Of a stretch of 64,000 bases of DNA, positions 32,478 to 44,353 are shown in pieces. The stretch comes from Batillaria attramentaria (lineage: Eukaryota; Mollusca; Gastropoda; Batillariidae). The DNA lies in contig JACVVK020000165.1 in NCBI GenBank assembly GCA_018292915.2, positions 442,501-506,500 of the forward strand. Reading direction: 5' to 3'. The notes beneath the pieces are model-generated. The model was not told the origin of the DNA. It saw only the letters and a list, made by a program, of their open reading frames with translations, and ran no database searches. The translations under genes and the position numbers were made by a program. Each line of letters begins with the position of its first letter. The stretch's first letter is position 1.

Positions 32478-35400
32478 ATGGCATCTACTGGAGCAGCAGA
32501 GAAGGGTAGAGTTGTTTTGGCGTACAGCGGGGGACTGGACACATCATGCATCCTTGTGTGGCTGGTGGAGCAAGGATATGAGGTCATAGCCTACCTGGTC
32601 AGTTCCTATACTTTTCTTTTAAACTGACCGTTTCCATGGTTACTAAGCCAACATACACCTTGGAACAATTTCACTTGAGTGTGCCTGTATGCTCAAAATA
32701 CTCTATCTTGATGATTAGTGCCAGTCTTATTGTGCTACAATATTATTTACACTTTGCACAAATGGTCTAAAACATAAAATTCAACTACTGTTGTCGGTGA
32801 CAATCTCCCTCAGCGTACTAGCGTACTAGCTGCGCCAGTGAGTACGCTTCTGTTGGCTCAGTGCCAGCATTATTTGTGCTGTCACTGTGCAGGTGGTGTG
32901 GTGATAGATGCCATGAACACAGCTCAGAACGATCTGGGAGCATGAAGATCATAAATATTGCCCCTATGTTTAAACTGATTGAGGTACCATTTCTCAGATT
33001 ACAGAAGACAGCTTTTGTTGTGGAAGTGCTGTACATGTGAGTGCGCCCAGACATTTGAAACACTCTGTCATTGATGAGTAGAGCTCAGAGTGTAACACCC
33101 TGGTGGATGCTGGCTGTGCGAACAAGAACTACAAGGGCCAGAAACTGGCCTATACAGCCTTGACGCTGTACTTTTCAGCTCAACTGTAGGCATTTTTTTT
33201 TTAACTCAGTGCCAGCCTTTATGAGGCTGTATATACATCCATGTGGTATTATGCTACACTACCAAAACACCTCCGGACAATTTGTGAGCCTCAATAATGT
33301 TAAAAACTCTCCCCCCCCCCACCCCCCTCAATGAAACATGTATGTGGATACATGTAATGTATGACATATGAATAGGAATATTTAGTGGATTTACAGTATA
33401 ACAGCATGGGTGTTCCAAAAGATACTACTTTTATGTCATTTCATATATATATGCATTATGTTTTGACCATTTATTTAAAAAAATTGTCCTTTAATATTTT
33501 TTTCAGGCAAACATTGGTCAAGATGAAGATTATGAAGCTGTGAAAGCCAAAGCCCTCAAGTTTGGAGCGACAAAGGTAATGGAAGTAAAGCAGACGATTG
33601 AAAATCACGAAGTTTGTGTCAAACCACTTCTGTTGAAAGATAAAAGTTTGTTCTCTCTCTTTATTTGTTGCTCTCTCTCTCTCTCTCTCTTTCTCTCCCC
33701 CTCTCTCTCTCTCTTTTCTCTCTCTCTTCTCTCAAATTTAGGTGAGTATTGAATCTAATTAGATCTCGTATTGATAAGATCAATTGACAAGAGCTTCTTT
33801 TCTCTGCCTTCAGCACTGAGCCGTCATGCAAATCAGCCTCTGCAAATTTACAAACATACAGAATTCTGACATAAACTTCGTGATATTCAGTCCCAGTTTG
33901 TATGCACACCACCCTGATGCCCACACATTTTGGATATTTATTGACAACGCTATTGATGTTCAATTACGCCCATGAGTGTTTGCCAAGGCCATCTACCATA
34001 TTTGCGGAGGAAATTACTGCTGTGAAATACTGCCCGCGACAAGCTAGCAGCGGCCAAATAAAGCCAGATGTTGACGTTTATCATGGGAAGCGAAGCGTGT
34101 GGAGAAACCAAAACTGTTCCTTCCGCCATGTTCCCATGACTTCCACTCCTTCCATCCCAGTGTTTCATGGGCAAATCCAGAAGGGATGGGGGGGGGGGGG
34201 GGGGGGGCTCCCTCCACCATCATCCAATGTGGTTTGGCTTTGTGGTTAAAGTATGCTTGTGGTTCCTGAGGCGCCTGGTTCAAATTCCGTAGTTCCATAA
34301 TCCATGATTTTATTTCTTAAACAGAATGATCCAAATTCACAAGCTGACTTCTTCATGGTGCCTGTCTTGCTCTCAGAGCTCCACATACAGTTTCAATCCT
34401 GATATGTGACAGAAGTGACTAGAGATGGCCCTAAGGGCAGGTTATGGGGGGAAGGGACAGCTTCCCTTACTGAACAGTCCACCTGAACACTATTCAGTCC
34501 AGACAGGTTGGCCACATTTGATTTACCTTTGTGATGGACGAGTTACACAAATAGGACCAGTTCACATAGGCATAGGAAGCACGCAACGGTAGAATTTCTT
34601 CTTAGCATGGGGTCGAACTCACACCTTATCGCTGCATGAATGGGGAGAGCCATGGCACGCTGTCTTTTCCTGCATCAGAAAAGTCAAACCCCCTTCCACA
34701 AAGACCTGGATCGGCCCACGCACATGGACAAAGTCTGTTTGAGGTCGTGGGGCCTGTGAGAGAAAATCAATCGCGGCTTTGTAGGAACAGCTCCCTGGCG
34801 GTGGCTCGGGGAATTAGTGTCTGGAGACGAACAAGCGATGGCTGACTGCTAATTGTGTTAAAATGAGTTGTCAGGATCTGGCCGAAGAAAGATCCCCGTC
34901 TCTTCCGAGGCGTATCAGCGGGGATTTGACATGTCTGTGGGCCACTTACAAGTAATGGAATTAGGTACAGTTGAACCTGTCTGGCATGCTCAACCTTCCC
35001 CCCACTTCACCTCTCATGCCATGCCTGTTCCCAGAAGAAGGAATTTACAAGAGATGTCAGGTGCACCGTTAGTGTTTTCATCCAGTTACCATGGAAGAGA
35101 ATACATTTTTTCATTGTTAAGTTTTTAATTTTTTTAAAATCAACATTCTGCATTATTGTGACGTCAAGTTCAGACTGTCACCACTGTAGCAGGCACATCA
35201 AATTCAGTTCCAGAGTTACAGTTGAAGCGTTGAAAAATAGAGGACTTTTTGGGACCTATTCCCTGGCTGAAAAATTATGAGGCACTTAAAGTGTTGACTG
35301 GCATAAAATATTAAACAAAAACACTTTTCTGGGATGAAAAGGGTGCATTGAAGTGAAGTCTGTCAAAATAGATTCCTTTACTGAAAATGTTACTGTTGTT

Positions 35401-38400
35401 GTCTTCCTGAGTAGGAGCATCACTAGTTTTTGACTTGATCGAAAGAGGTGGTCACAAAGCCTCTTATTGATTGCCAATAAACATTTATAGGTTGCTGCAA
35501 TGCCTCTTATTGATTACCAATAAACATTTACAGGTGGCCGCAATGCCTCTTATTGATTACCAATAAACGTTTATTGTTTTAGGATCCAGTGCTCTGGGTC
35601 AGTTCATTGTGGGTGAATGTTTACTCACGAATTTCACGCGGTGGCTGTTTCTCCATTTCAGACATCTCATGCTGAAAGGGTATTTCTCGTAAATTATTTT
35701 CTCACTGAAGTCTGACCTACTGTTTTTAAAGAGCTAGAGCAGTGAGGTGGTTCCGTTTTGTAAATTAACTCCCCTGCACATATGTAGTGTGAGGTAGCTC
35801 TATCCAAAGGAAACAACACAGTTAAGTTGATATTATTATATTGATTTAGTACTCGGGAACTTCTGTTATGATGAGAAGCTAATGAACATGATTGTTTCAG
35901 CCTTTCTGGTACCGGCTAGCCATTTGGGTAAATTCAGGGCAGTTTTCGATTCTAGGCTGTCAGCAGGCAACCTTGTTCTGATTTTGAAGAGCTGTTGCTC
36001 CATTGCATTACATTTCAGTATCCAGGGACTTCTGTTATGATGAGAAGCTTGTGAACATGATCATTGCAGCCTTTCTGGTACCAGCCGATTGGGTAAACAG
36101 CGGGAAAGTGATAGCATGGTATGGCAGATTGATTATTGGTCAACATTCTGCTTTCAGGCGTACAGGGCAGTTTAGCAGCTAATTTGATTAATCAATCATT
36201 GATGATGCGGAAGACGTGGTGACTGAGCAAGTTCTGACTGGGTTTAGCAAACAAACGCTAGGAAACTGGTGACATCTGCTGCCAGGCCTTTTGTTATGTT
36301 TGGCCACTGGAGGGGGCTAAAATTGGGGAAGGGGGTGGTTACTGTGAATATTAGAAGGGGGGATGCCACAAAACACATTATCTCGATCCCTTCCACCCCC
36401 TTCTCCCACCCCCTCCTCCTCCAGGAAAAGAAACCCTGAACAAAAACAACCCAAAAAAAAAGAAAAAAAAAAAGAAAATCAACAACACCCAAACAAAACA
36501 AACAAACAAACAAAAAAAAACACCCAACAGCAAACCAAACAAAACAAAAACAAGAGAAGAGAAAAAACAAAGCAAATAACAACATAAACAAACAACAAAA
36601 AACACTTGAAAAGAATACACACGCAACAACAAAAACAATCAAAACAAAGACAACAACAACAAAACAAATGAGCACAACAACGCAAGTAACAACAACAAAA
36701 CACTTCATTATGCTCCAGCCAGTAAAATGAGTAGTGTGTAAATTCAGGAAGGTGTGTGTTTTCAGATGGTGATCCCAGATCTGCGTGGGGAGTTCGTTGA
36801 AGAGTTCATCTGGCCGGCAGTTCAGGCGAACGCGAAATACGAGGACAGATACCTACTGGGTACCTCCCTTGCACGGCCACTGATTGCCAGGTAGGTTCTG
36901 ACAGAGCGGGCCCTCATTTATGATTTATGATTACGCGTTACTTGGACCAATTTCTTTTGGGGAAAGGGGTGAGGGGGCAACAAATTATTCGATGAAGTTT
37001 GATTTGCATCAGAAAGGATTTAACCACACAATACATGCACTGTAGTTAATTTTCAGCCCTCCATTGCTGCAAAAAAGTGAGGTGAATTAAGTGAAAAGAT
37101 GAAAAAAAAATTGCCAATTGATTTAAACCTTGTCTCGCTGAATTAATTTGTCTTATGCTGAAAAGCCATAGAGGTAGTTCAGAATATGCTGTGCTCAGCG
37201 GTACCAGGGATATAGTCTTCAATGTTGTTGTATGCTAGATGTGCACATAGTTATTTTAACCTTGATAGTTCTGTACCCGGAATATTCCAGACTACCTCTG
37301 GCTTTTTCAGCATAAGACAAATTCAGCAGGACCAGAGTTAAGGCCATCCTGTCTGAAATAATAAATTCTTTCTGGTTTCAGAGCGATGGTGAAGGTGGCG
37401 AAAGAAGAGGGAGCCCAGTTTGTTGCTCACGGTGCAACGGGAAAGGGAAACGATCAGATTCGATTTGAGCTGGGAGCTTACGCGCTTCACCCTACCATTA
37501 AGGTTAAAAAATTTAAAAAAAAAACGCGAGAAGGGATGGTTGGGGAGAAAGAGAGAAAATTTGTTTGCTTGTTTCATGTGGCAGTCAGTGGAGTAGCGGT
37601 AACATCTGCCGACACCAGTGCGAGAGGTCAGGGGGTTTGAGTCCCAATTGTGGCATTAGAGTTTTCCATTCTGTCTTTTGTGCACACTGGAACACCTCCA
37701 ATTAACATGATCAGCTTCATGCATTGTTGTGTGAAGCACTTTGAACCATAGGGTGAAGCTTAATTCACAAGTAGTTCTTGCCTGTCAGATTTTTCTTGCA
37801 ATTTTCAGGCTCTATCAGGTGGGGCGTACTATAACAAAAAGGCTGGTCTGATAATGCGGCATGGCCCGCTTTTTTTCCCAGGTTATATCGCCGTGGCGTC
37901 TGCCAGAGTTCTACCAGCGATTTCCTGGCAGGAATGACTTGTTTGAGTATGCGAAGGTGAGACATCACATAGATGTTTGGGATCACTCCGGCCTTCCTAA
38001 CAGTTGTAACGTGGTGTGCTGTAATGCGTCCACTGGTAGACTTCCATGTACTCTACAGTCTAGTGCTCCAAGTTCAGCTTTGATATGCATGAAGATATTA
38101 ATATTAAATTCAGCATACAGTATAATGGTATGTTGTTAGACCACCACATGTTCTTAAAGATAACTTTGAGGTATTTCATGACTTTTAGACATTTTTTTCC
38201 CCCTCTGGATAAATGAGTGGGGGGGGGGGGGGGGGGGTGGTGGGAGGGGTAGAGGGGGTGTCAGATTTTCCAACTTCCTATCAGTTCATTTTTTTGTCTC
38301 ATCGCTGTGCAATAATAGTGAGTTGAGATGCGTATTTTGTGTGTTGCAAGGCACATGGAATCCCACTACCAGTCACGCCCAAATCTCCATGGAGCATGGA

Positions 38401-39861
38401 TGCAAACCTCATGCATATAAGGTAAGCCACAGCCTGTGTGTTTTGCTGTCAAATTCACTGTAATTTGCTTCACACAGTGTCCATACAGGTCATAGAATCC
38501 TGGACAAGTCATGGAATTTGGAAATAGCTTTTCCAGGCCTGGAAAGTCATGAAACTATCTCAAGAGTCATGAAAAGTCATTATAGTGAAACGGTCAGCTT
38601 GTTGATTACTCACTGGACTGATTGCCCAAAATACCAACAAATTTCCTTCCCGTAAGACTGTTGACTAACTCTGAACATTGGTCTTGGTGACTACGATAAC
38701 TAAGCTCACTATCCTCGTGTGTGTCAGTGTGAAAGAGGGCGAGGAAGGTGTCACGGAAAACAGGAGAGTTGGCCTCGAAAAGTCATGGAAAAGTCATGAA
38801 TTTTTTAGACTGTGAACCTGTATGGACCCTGTAAAATTAATCACAATTCTGGAAAACTTTTTTCAAGCGCTTGCAATTTTTTTTGGGCCAAGACTGAGAG
38901 CTGGCAGTAAGAAACAGATTAGTGTAATGAGTTTTAGTCGAGTTTTGGTCTCTTCACTCTCTAAAAGACACACTGCCCACCTGCGGTGTTTGAATCAAAG
39001 ACTGTATTGTTTGTGATGTGCGAGTAGTTATGAGAGCGGAGTGCTGGAGGACCCTAACGAACCAGCTCCCCCTGGACTGTACAACATGACTGTGGATCCT
39101 GAGAGCGCACCAGATAAAGCCGAGATCATTGAAATCGACTTTGAAAAAGGTCGGTACAATAAATTTTCCCACTGTTTTCTTGTTGATGATTGTTGAAATG
39201 GATGGAACTGAAAGCAACAAAATGCAAGCTGACAGTTTGGGTAAAAATTGTCTTCAGAGTTGAAGCTCTGACTCTGAAGTAATAGATACAATGTGAACCA
39301 CAACAAAGTATTAACACAGCATTTTCCAATTGCTTTCTTGGGAAAATTAACTGCCTCCAAGTTTGACTACCATTATTTTTTTTATTTATTTGCAACAGGT
39401 GTACCAGTTTGTGTTAGGAACACCAGTGATGGAACAGTCGTGAAACAACCATTAGATCTCTTCCTCTACCTCAATAAACTTGGGTGAGTTGGCTTCCGTG
39501 CCGGCAGACTCGTTTGACGTGCCTGTCTTACGTTTGTGTACATATGCATGCAGAATTGTCAAGCATGCTCATGACAGGGCTGCCAGTCTTCCTCCTGTGG
39601 CTGGATTTCTGGCTTTTTGAACCGGCTGTGAAGAGCTTTCCGGCTTTTTAAAGCGTTTTCCGGCTTTTCTGGTGAAAAAATTGCGAGTCTGTGTCTATCG
39701 TTGGACCGTCGGCCTTTCCGGGTCAGGTGCATTTTGCGCCTCATATTCGTCAGGGACGTTCCCGATAGCACTGTGGTAAGCTGTGTTTGTGGCCCGGGTT
39801 GTATTACGGTTGGTAAAGGTTTTCTCTGCACAGCATGTGAACCCCCCCCCCCCCCCCAAAC

Positions 39862-39899
<38 letters not shown>

Positions 39900-40370
39900 C
39901 TTTTCACTTTCTTTGGGTAACGTCCTTCCTTTCACTGGCTCCCTCCTGGAGTCTGCCCTTTCCGGCCATTCAGATTTTGAGGGTCAGTTTTCCGGCTTTT
40001 TGTCTCCCAGAAAGTGGAAGCCCTGTCATGAAAAATCTCATACCTGTCGGGTTTAGCTTTGCAGCAGGTGTGCCAGTGTGTGCCAGTGTGTGCTATGAAC
40101 ACCAGTGATCGAACAGTTGCACTCCATCCATTAGACCTTTTCCACTACCTCAGACAAGTCGGGTGTGAAGTCTTCATACGCCACATTTCTATATGCACAG
40201 CTATAATCTGTTTCCTTTCAGCACATAATAATGATAATAAGGATACAAAATACATGTACTTGCGAAGCACAATATCCCCATAAAGCACGTGAGCTCCAGG
40301 CTCTTTACAATACAGTGTGATACTGACACATACACTCATACAAATTCTCCGGTGTGTGTGAGTGTGTGTT

Positions 40371-40440
<70 letters not shown>

Positions 40441-41292
40441 GTTCATGACCCAAAGGTAAAGATTTCCATTATTAACTCATATGAAGTTGAAATTCCAAAT
40501 ATGTGTAACACGTACCAAAAATACACCCAACACCATAAAACAAAACTCAAGGTGAAATTATTACTAAATTGCTTCTTACAACAATATCTAGAGTGTTTCA
40601 GCTCTTGGCACAAGGTGACCAACATTACGTGTTGTTACAAGAACATATTTGAATTAAATACGGATGCATTGTATTCAACGATTTTTCAATCATGTCAAGC
40701 AGGTCATACTTTTTTTTTTTTTTTTTTTTAACAGTGGCAAGCACGGTATTGGACGCATTGACCTGGTTGAGAATCGTTTCATTGGCATGAAGTCACGTGG
40801 ATGTTATGAAACACCCGGCGGCACCATCCTTATCGAGGCTCACACGGACATTGAGGTGTTCACTATGGACAGGGTGAGGTCCAGGGAACTCTTGTCTCAA
40901 CTGTTTTATTCTTCGTGGAGTAATTGGACTTTATCTACTGCTTTCTGTTTATTTCTGAATGACCGTGAGGTTTGTGTCCGGCTCTCAGGCCAGAATGTGC
41001 TCAGAGTTTCTGTGACAGCTGTCATATGATGAATGTCACATGTTGGAACACTCCATGCACATGAAAGTTCATTTCATTTCATTTCATTTCATTTCATTTC
41101 ATTTCACTCTCATTGCGTAGTAGAGTGGGAAGGGACAGCAGTCAGGATAAAAAAAGAAAGAAAGAAATTAGGAATTTTACACGCTCCCATCCAATGTCAG
41201 TCATGTACACTAAATGATAACATCATTCCCCGGGGTGGGGATGGAGATGGCAAAAGGTCCAAAATTAAAATTTTGTTGGTGTGAATCAAATC

Positions 41293-41358
<66 letters not shown>

Positions 41359-41552
41359 ACATGTGTGTGTTTAATTGTTAGTTAAAAGACAAGTAGCCAT
41401 CAATTGTGCTTCTGTTACAGGAAGTGAGGAAAATCAAACGTGAACTGGATATCAAGTTCTCAGATCAGGTGTATAAAGGTAGGTTTGCTCCATAAGCAAT
41501 TCAGTTTTCAATGTGTTCAGTTTAAAAACCAACCAGCTGAACAAACAACAAC

Positions 41553-41604
<52 letters not shown>

Positions 41605-43199
41605 AAAACTTAAGTTCAATGTTACAAGTTTTTAACTCTGGCCTTGCTAAATTAGTTTGTCTTAATTATGCTGAAAAGGTCATCTGGAATATTCCGGGCT
41701 CACCACTACGAGGGTTAGATAAAGCTGTGCTTTGTGGGGAAGTTTTAAAGTTCAGTATAACTGTGCTATTGTTGTCTGATGATTAATTTGGAACTAAAGA
41801 TAAAGTCTGTGTTTTGCTGTAGGATTTTGGTTCAGCCCAGAGTGTGAGTTCACTCGTCACTGTATAGCAAAGAGTCAGGAGAGTGTGACAGGAACCGTAA
41901 CTCTCAAGCTGTACAAGGCTGGCGTACATGTCATGGGTCGCAAATCTCCATACTCGCTCTACAACGAGGAGCTGGTCAGGTGAGGGAGATGCACACTTAT
42001 GCGATCATGGGAAGAAATAATCCATACCCTGCAAACTAAAAAACGAAAAAGGGAGGAGGGTGGGTGGGGTGGGGGGGGGGGTGGGGGTCACAATAGTAGA
42101 ATTTTAAGAGCTCATTCTTCATCTTGTGCAGAGGGAAAGATAACTGATAATGCGTGTATGTTGCATACCCTTTTTTTGTGGAGTCAGCTGACAGTGTGAT
42201 TGTGTATAGAAATAAATAGAGACAGTTACATGCTGTTTAATTTCGTTTTTGCAGTATGAACGTTCAGGGAGACTACGAACCAACCGATGCAGGCGGCTTC
42301 ATCAAAATCAATGCACTGAGGTGAGATTTACATATTTTATGTATTTTACTTTAGTCTGAAAGCATGGCACTTGTATCTGCCTTGGTAAGAAAGTTATCGG
42401 ACATTTTAAGGAATCTGTCTGCGACCAAATTGTCAAACATGGATACGAAGCTCTGAATCGATTCTCAAAAGGAATGGATTAAAAAATGCTACCATTTTTA
42501 TGCTCACAGATCGTTTTTAGCTCTTTGTATGGTATACCGTATCTATCATCACACCACCTAGAAACCTGGACAGTGACAGCATCTGTAATGCTGGCACAGA
42601 CCCAACAGAAGTGTATGCTCGATGATGCAGAGACCATGCTGAGCACAGTAGTAAGTAGTGTAACAACAATCACTGAATTTGAAGGTCAGACCACTCGCAC
42701 AAAGTGTAAGCAAAATTGTATTAACCATCTACGAACTGGACACTTCAGACTACGTGCCCACCTGTGCCGCCTTGGGCTGTCACACTCACCAGACTGTCTG
42801 TGCGAAACAGCCCCTCAAACCCCGGAACACATTCTGCAGTCCTGCCCCCTTCTCAAAGAAGCAAGGACACAACACTGGCCGAATGGAGCCACACTGGCAG
42901 AGAAACTCTGGGGCAGCAAAACGGACCTCCTGAAGACCACTGCTTTTATAAAGACTACAAACCTAGTCATATGAGGTGGAGTCCAGAACAGGGAATGCAG
43001 AAGAAGAAGAAGCATCAAGACTAATGATCAAGATAGAGTATTTCAATTGAGTGTTCAGGCATATGCTGCTTCAGCAAAACTGTTCCACAATATAAGTTGG
43101 CTCAGCAAAAATGAAAGGGGCTCGATTAAAATGCACACATTTTTCCTCAACAGGCTACAGGAGTATGCTCGCCTTCGCTCCAAACAGTCCAGCAACTGA
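32478..43199 (+). CDS. ASS1: argininosuccinate synthase, 13 coding exons
   Basis: Exons: 32478-32597, 33507-33575, 36766-36890, 37382-37502, 37882-37956, 38351-38421, 39028-39149, 39399-39483, 40735-40873, 41421-41478, 41823-41979, 42255-42320, 43154-43199. They sum to 1254 nt, 417 residues, with all phases consistent (human ASS1 has 412). The enzyme joins citrulline and aspartate using ATP, the rate-limiting step of arginine synthesis and a urea-cycle step in the cytosol. Visible motifs are the ATP-binding loop [60 protein letters not shown] and WFSPECEF. Exon 7 is taken from the acceptor 'gcgagtag|', giving HISYESG as in the family; the acceptor three bases upstream would add one Ser. Introns carry several transposons and a duplicated exon 8. 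Confidence 0.97.
32640..33300 (+). repeat. dispersed repeat parts A, B, A, B in synthase intron 1
   Basis: Part A occurs at about 32645-32735 and 33005-33085, part B at about 32834-32950 and (diverged) 33200-33300, all in the same orientation. This suggests a tandem or nested pair of one element. Confidence 0.55.
33669..33735. repeat. (TC)n microsatellite
   Basis: CT-rich run with a few interruptions in intron 2 of the synthase gene. Confidence 0.9.
34180..34320 (+). repeat. G-run and tRNA-like fragment
   Basis: A G-run of about 20 (34189-34207) precedes 'ggctttgtggttaaagta...ctggttcaaattcc', which resembles pol III boxes A and B of a worn SINE. Confidence 0.35.
35462..35578. repeat. tandem repeat, about 2.5 x 53 bp
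   Basis: 'cttattgattaccaataaac' and 'gcaatgcct' recur three times in a row in intron 2 of the synthase gene. Confidence 0.85.
35848..36100. repeat. direct duplication of about 80 bp
   Basis: 'acttctgttatgatgagaag' with 'cctttctggtacc' at 35859-35935 recurs at 36028-36098 with some divergence. Confidence 0.75.
36420..36705. repeat. A-rich low-complexity (AAAC/AACA)n block
   Basis: A long stretch of A with scattered C. Open frames here, in either strand, are low-complexity artefacts. Confidence 0.85.
37256..37341. mobile_element. T90-family TTAA MITE, 40 bp before synthase exon 4
   Basis: TTAACCTTGATAGTTCTG at the left faces TTAACTCTGGTCCTGCTG (inverted) at the right. The core 'ctggctttttcagcataag' is shared with 16102 and 44354. 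A worn copy may lie at about 37119-37200. Confidence 0.75.
37578..37760 (+). mobile_element. tRNA-like SINE fragment in synthase intron 4
   Basis: 'gtggagtagcggtaacatc' and 'gggtttgagtccc' resemble pol III boxes A and B. The sequence between them ('accagtgcgagaggtcagg') resembles the S2 head. Confidence 0.5.
38219..38260. repeat. G-run
   Basis: About 19 consecutive G then G-rich sequence in intron 5 of the synthase gene. Confidence 0.9.
39575..40025. mobile_element. CAGGG...CCCTG element with TCATGA duplication
   Basis: The ends CAGGGCTGCCAGTCTT and, inverted, CAGGGCTTCCACTTTC are flanked by TCATGA at 39569-39574 and 40026-40031. The interior repeats 'ttccggctttt' and holds a poly-C tract (39841-39898). 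It lies between synthase exon 8 and its duplicate. Confidence 0.75.
39841..39898. repeat. poly-C tract
   Basis: Two C homopolymers separated by 'aaacaa'. Length calls in such tracts are often unreliable. Confidence 0.9.
40062..40162 (+). pseudogene. ASS1: duplicated copy of synthase exon 8
   Basis: This segment matches exon 8 (39399-39483) at roughly 75% by eye. It reads [13 protein letters not shown] then [13 protein letters not shown], against [11 protein letters not shown] and [14 protein letters not shown] 10-bp duplication of 'tgccagtgtg' disturbs its 5' end: splicing at the equivalent 'gcagcag' would shift the frame, but a 'gccag' acceptor at 40085-40086 would give an in-phase exon 40087-40162 that lacks three residues. 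The donor is GG|GTGTGA. It could be a decayed duplicate or a mutually exclusive alternative exon. Confidence 0.75.
40379..40438. repeat. (GT)n microsatellite
   Basis: About 60 bp of GT repeat in synthase intron 8. Confidence 0.95.
41068..41107. repeat. (ATTTC)n pentanucleotide microsatellite
   Basis: About eight copies of 'atttc' in synthase intron 9. Confidence 0.95.
41296..41355. repeat. (GT)n microsatellite
   Basis: About 58 bp of GT repeat in synthase intron 9. Confidence 0.95.
41559..41602. repeat. (CA)n microsatellite
   Basis: About 44 bp of CA repeat in synthase intron 10. Confidence 0.95.
41632..41718. mobile_element. T90-family TTAA MITE in synthase intron 10
   Basis: It begins TTAACTCTGGCCTTGCT. 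The interior 'tatgctgaaaagg...ctggaatattcc' is shared with the family. The right end reads 'gagggttag', a TTAA changed to TTAG. Confidence 0.65.
42500..43100 (-). repeat. dispersed repeat A-B, inverted, split by a LINE end
   Basis: Read on the minus strand, part A (43100-43022) is followed by part B (42630-42506). A LINE fragment sits between them. All of it lies in the last intron of the synthase gene. Confidence 0.55.
42680..43021 (+). mobile_element. 3' end of a non-LTR retrotransposon
   Basis: An open frame reads [12 protein letters not shown], then [18 protein letters not shown]. This is the conserved C-terminal Cys/His cluster of many invertebrate LINE reverse transcriptases. It continues to W-P-N and a stop at about 42972, then a (GAA)n tail at 43002-43016. 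The catalytic reverse-transcriptase domain is absent. Confidence 0.75.
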
Positions 43200-43718
43200 C
43201 GCGTGACATTCCCGCTGGTCTCCAGTGTGTCCAAAGCTGTCGGCAGAAATCCATACTGCCTGTTGTAAGGTGGCTGCCTTGTAGGTCAACCTTCTGCCAT
43301 CAACCCCAGGACTCACGCAGGCCCCAAAATATTTCACAAGTTTTAGTCCCTTCAAGCCAGTGAAATCCCCTTCTGCTAATTACATGTATGGTGATCAGAG
43401 ATGGTATTATGAAAGGTATTTAACTAGTGTGTGTTAGATTTACATGAGCAAATAAGGATGGGAAATTACTACAAATTGTTATATATGCCTGTATATCCTC
43501 ACTAAACTCGCTTCATGAAAACCATCCCTGCTGTAGAACTAATGATCTAATGAATGTTGTTTGTGATAGGGTTTTGTCATGCAGCTTGCTATTGTGACAC
43601 GGCATGCAGATTTCCGTTTTGCATGCGCTGTTGGATAGATCTGTAAATTTTAATTTTAATTTTCTGGTGAGAAGATGAATAGTTACTATTACGTGGTGGT
43701 GGTGGAATAGGTTTCTGC

Positions 43719-43878
43719 TTAACCTTTACGCATCGGGACGCGAACCGGCTCGTGTCACTCTCAACAGCCGTAGGCACCGAGCCGCGAACCGATTCGCGTC
43801 ATCCTAAACGGCCAGCAGCTGCATGCGCGTCAGCAGGGAAGTAGGTCCCTGGCCAAGCTCGCGATGTCAAAGAGTTAA
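43719..43878. mobile_element. GC-rich TTAA-flanked inverted-repeat element
   Basis: TTAACCTTTACGCATCGGGA faces TTAACTCTTTGACATCGCGA (inverted). The interior carries two related segments, 'gaaccggctcgtgtca' and 'gaaccgattcgcgtca'. It lies in the 3' UTR or flank of the synthase gene. Confidence 0.6.
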
Positions 43879-43959
43879 CTTTATAAGTTCCATGGTGTGA
43901 ACTGATTTGAAACTTCACTCTATACCCACTTTGAGACTGGATTCAGTCAACATCCACAT

Positions 43960-44025
43960 CAATAACATGATGCTTTTGTTGCTTGATAAGACACAGAAGA
44001 TACACAGAATACATTTATTGAATGT
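43960..44025. repeat. 66-bp direct repeat, copy 1
   Basis: Identical by eye to 44228-44293; starts 'caataacatgatgctttt', ends 'catttattgaatgt'. Confidence 0.9.
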
Positions 44026-44227
44026 TGATTTCACCTCTCCTGGCACCCAAAAGTAAAATACTGCCTCGATACTCACATACAGGTTTTAAAAAATGAATTT
44101 AGAGTGTCCCATATGGCATTACATTTATCATGACCGTGTGTGTGTGTGTGCAACCTTTTTTCCTCCTACCTTTTCTTTGGCTGAAAGGATAGGACATTTG
44201 GCTGCAAACTGCCGTATGAAAAAATCC

Positions 44228-44293
44228 CAATAACATGATGCTTTTGTTGCTTGATAAGACACAGAAGATACACAGAATACATTTATTGAATGT
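44228..44293. repeat. 66-bp direct repeat, copy 2
   Basis: Identical by eye to 43960-44025. The 'tttatt' inside reads AATAAA on the minus strand. Confidence 0.9.
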
Positions 44294-44353
44294 AGAATTT
44301 TTATAATGAGTGTATAGGTGCACGACCTATACATTAATTTTGTTATGTACATT

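Noticed and set aside
36244..36708. 154-codon minus-strand frame rich in Phe/Val/Cys
   Set aside because: It is the complement of an A-rich low-complexity block in a synthase intron.
39025..39027. Synthase exon 7 starting three bases earlier
   Set aside because: Acceptor 'gtgcgag' would add a second Ser in HIS-YE; the 'gagtag' acceptor reproduces the family sequence.
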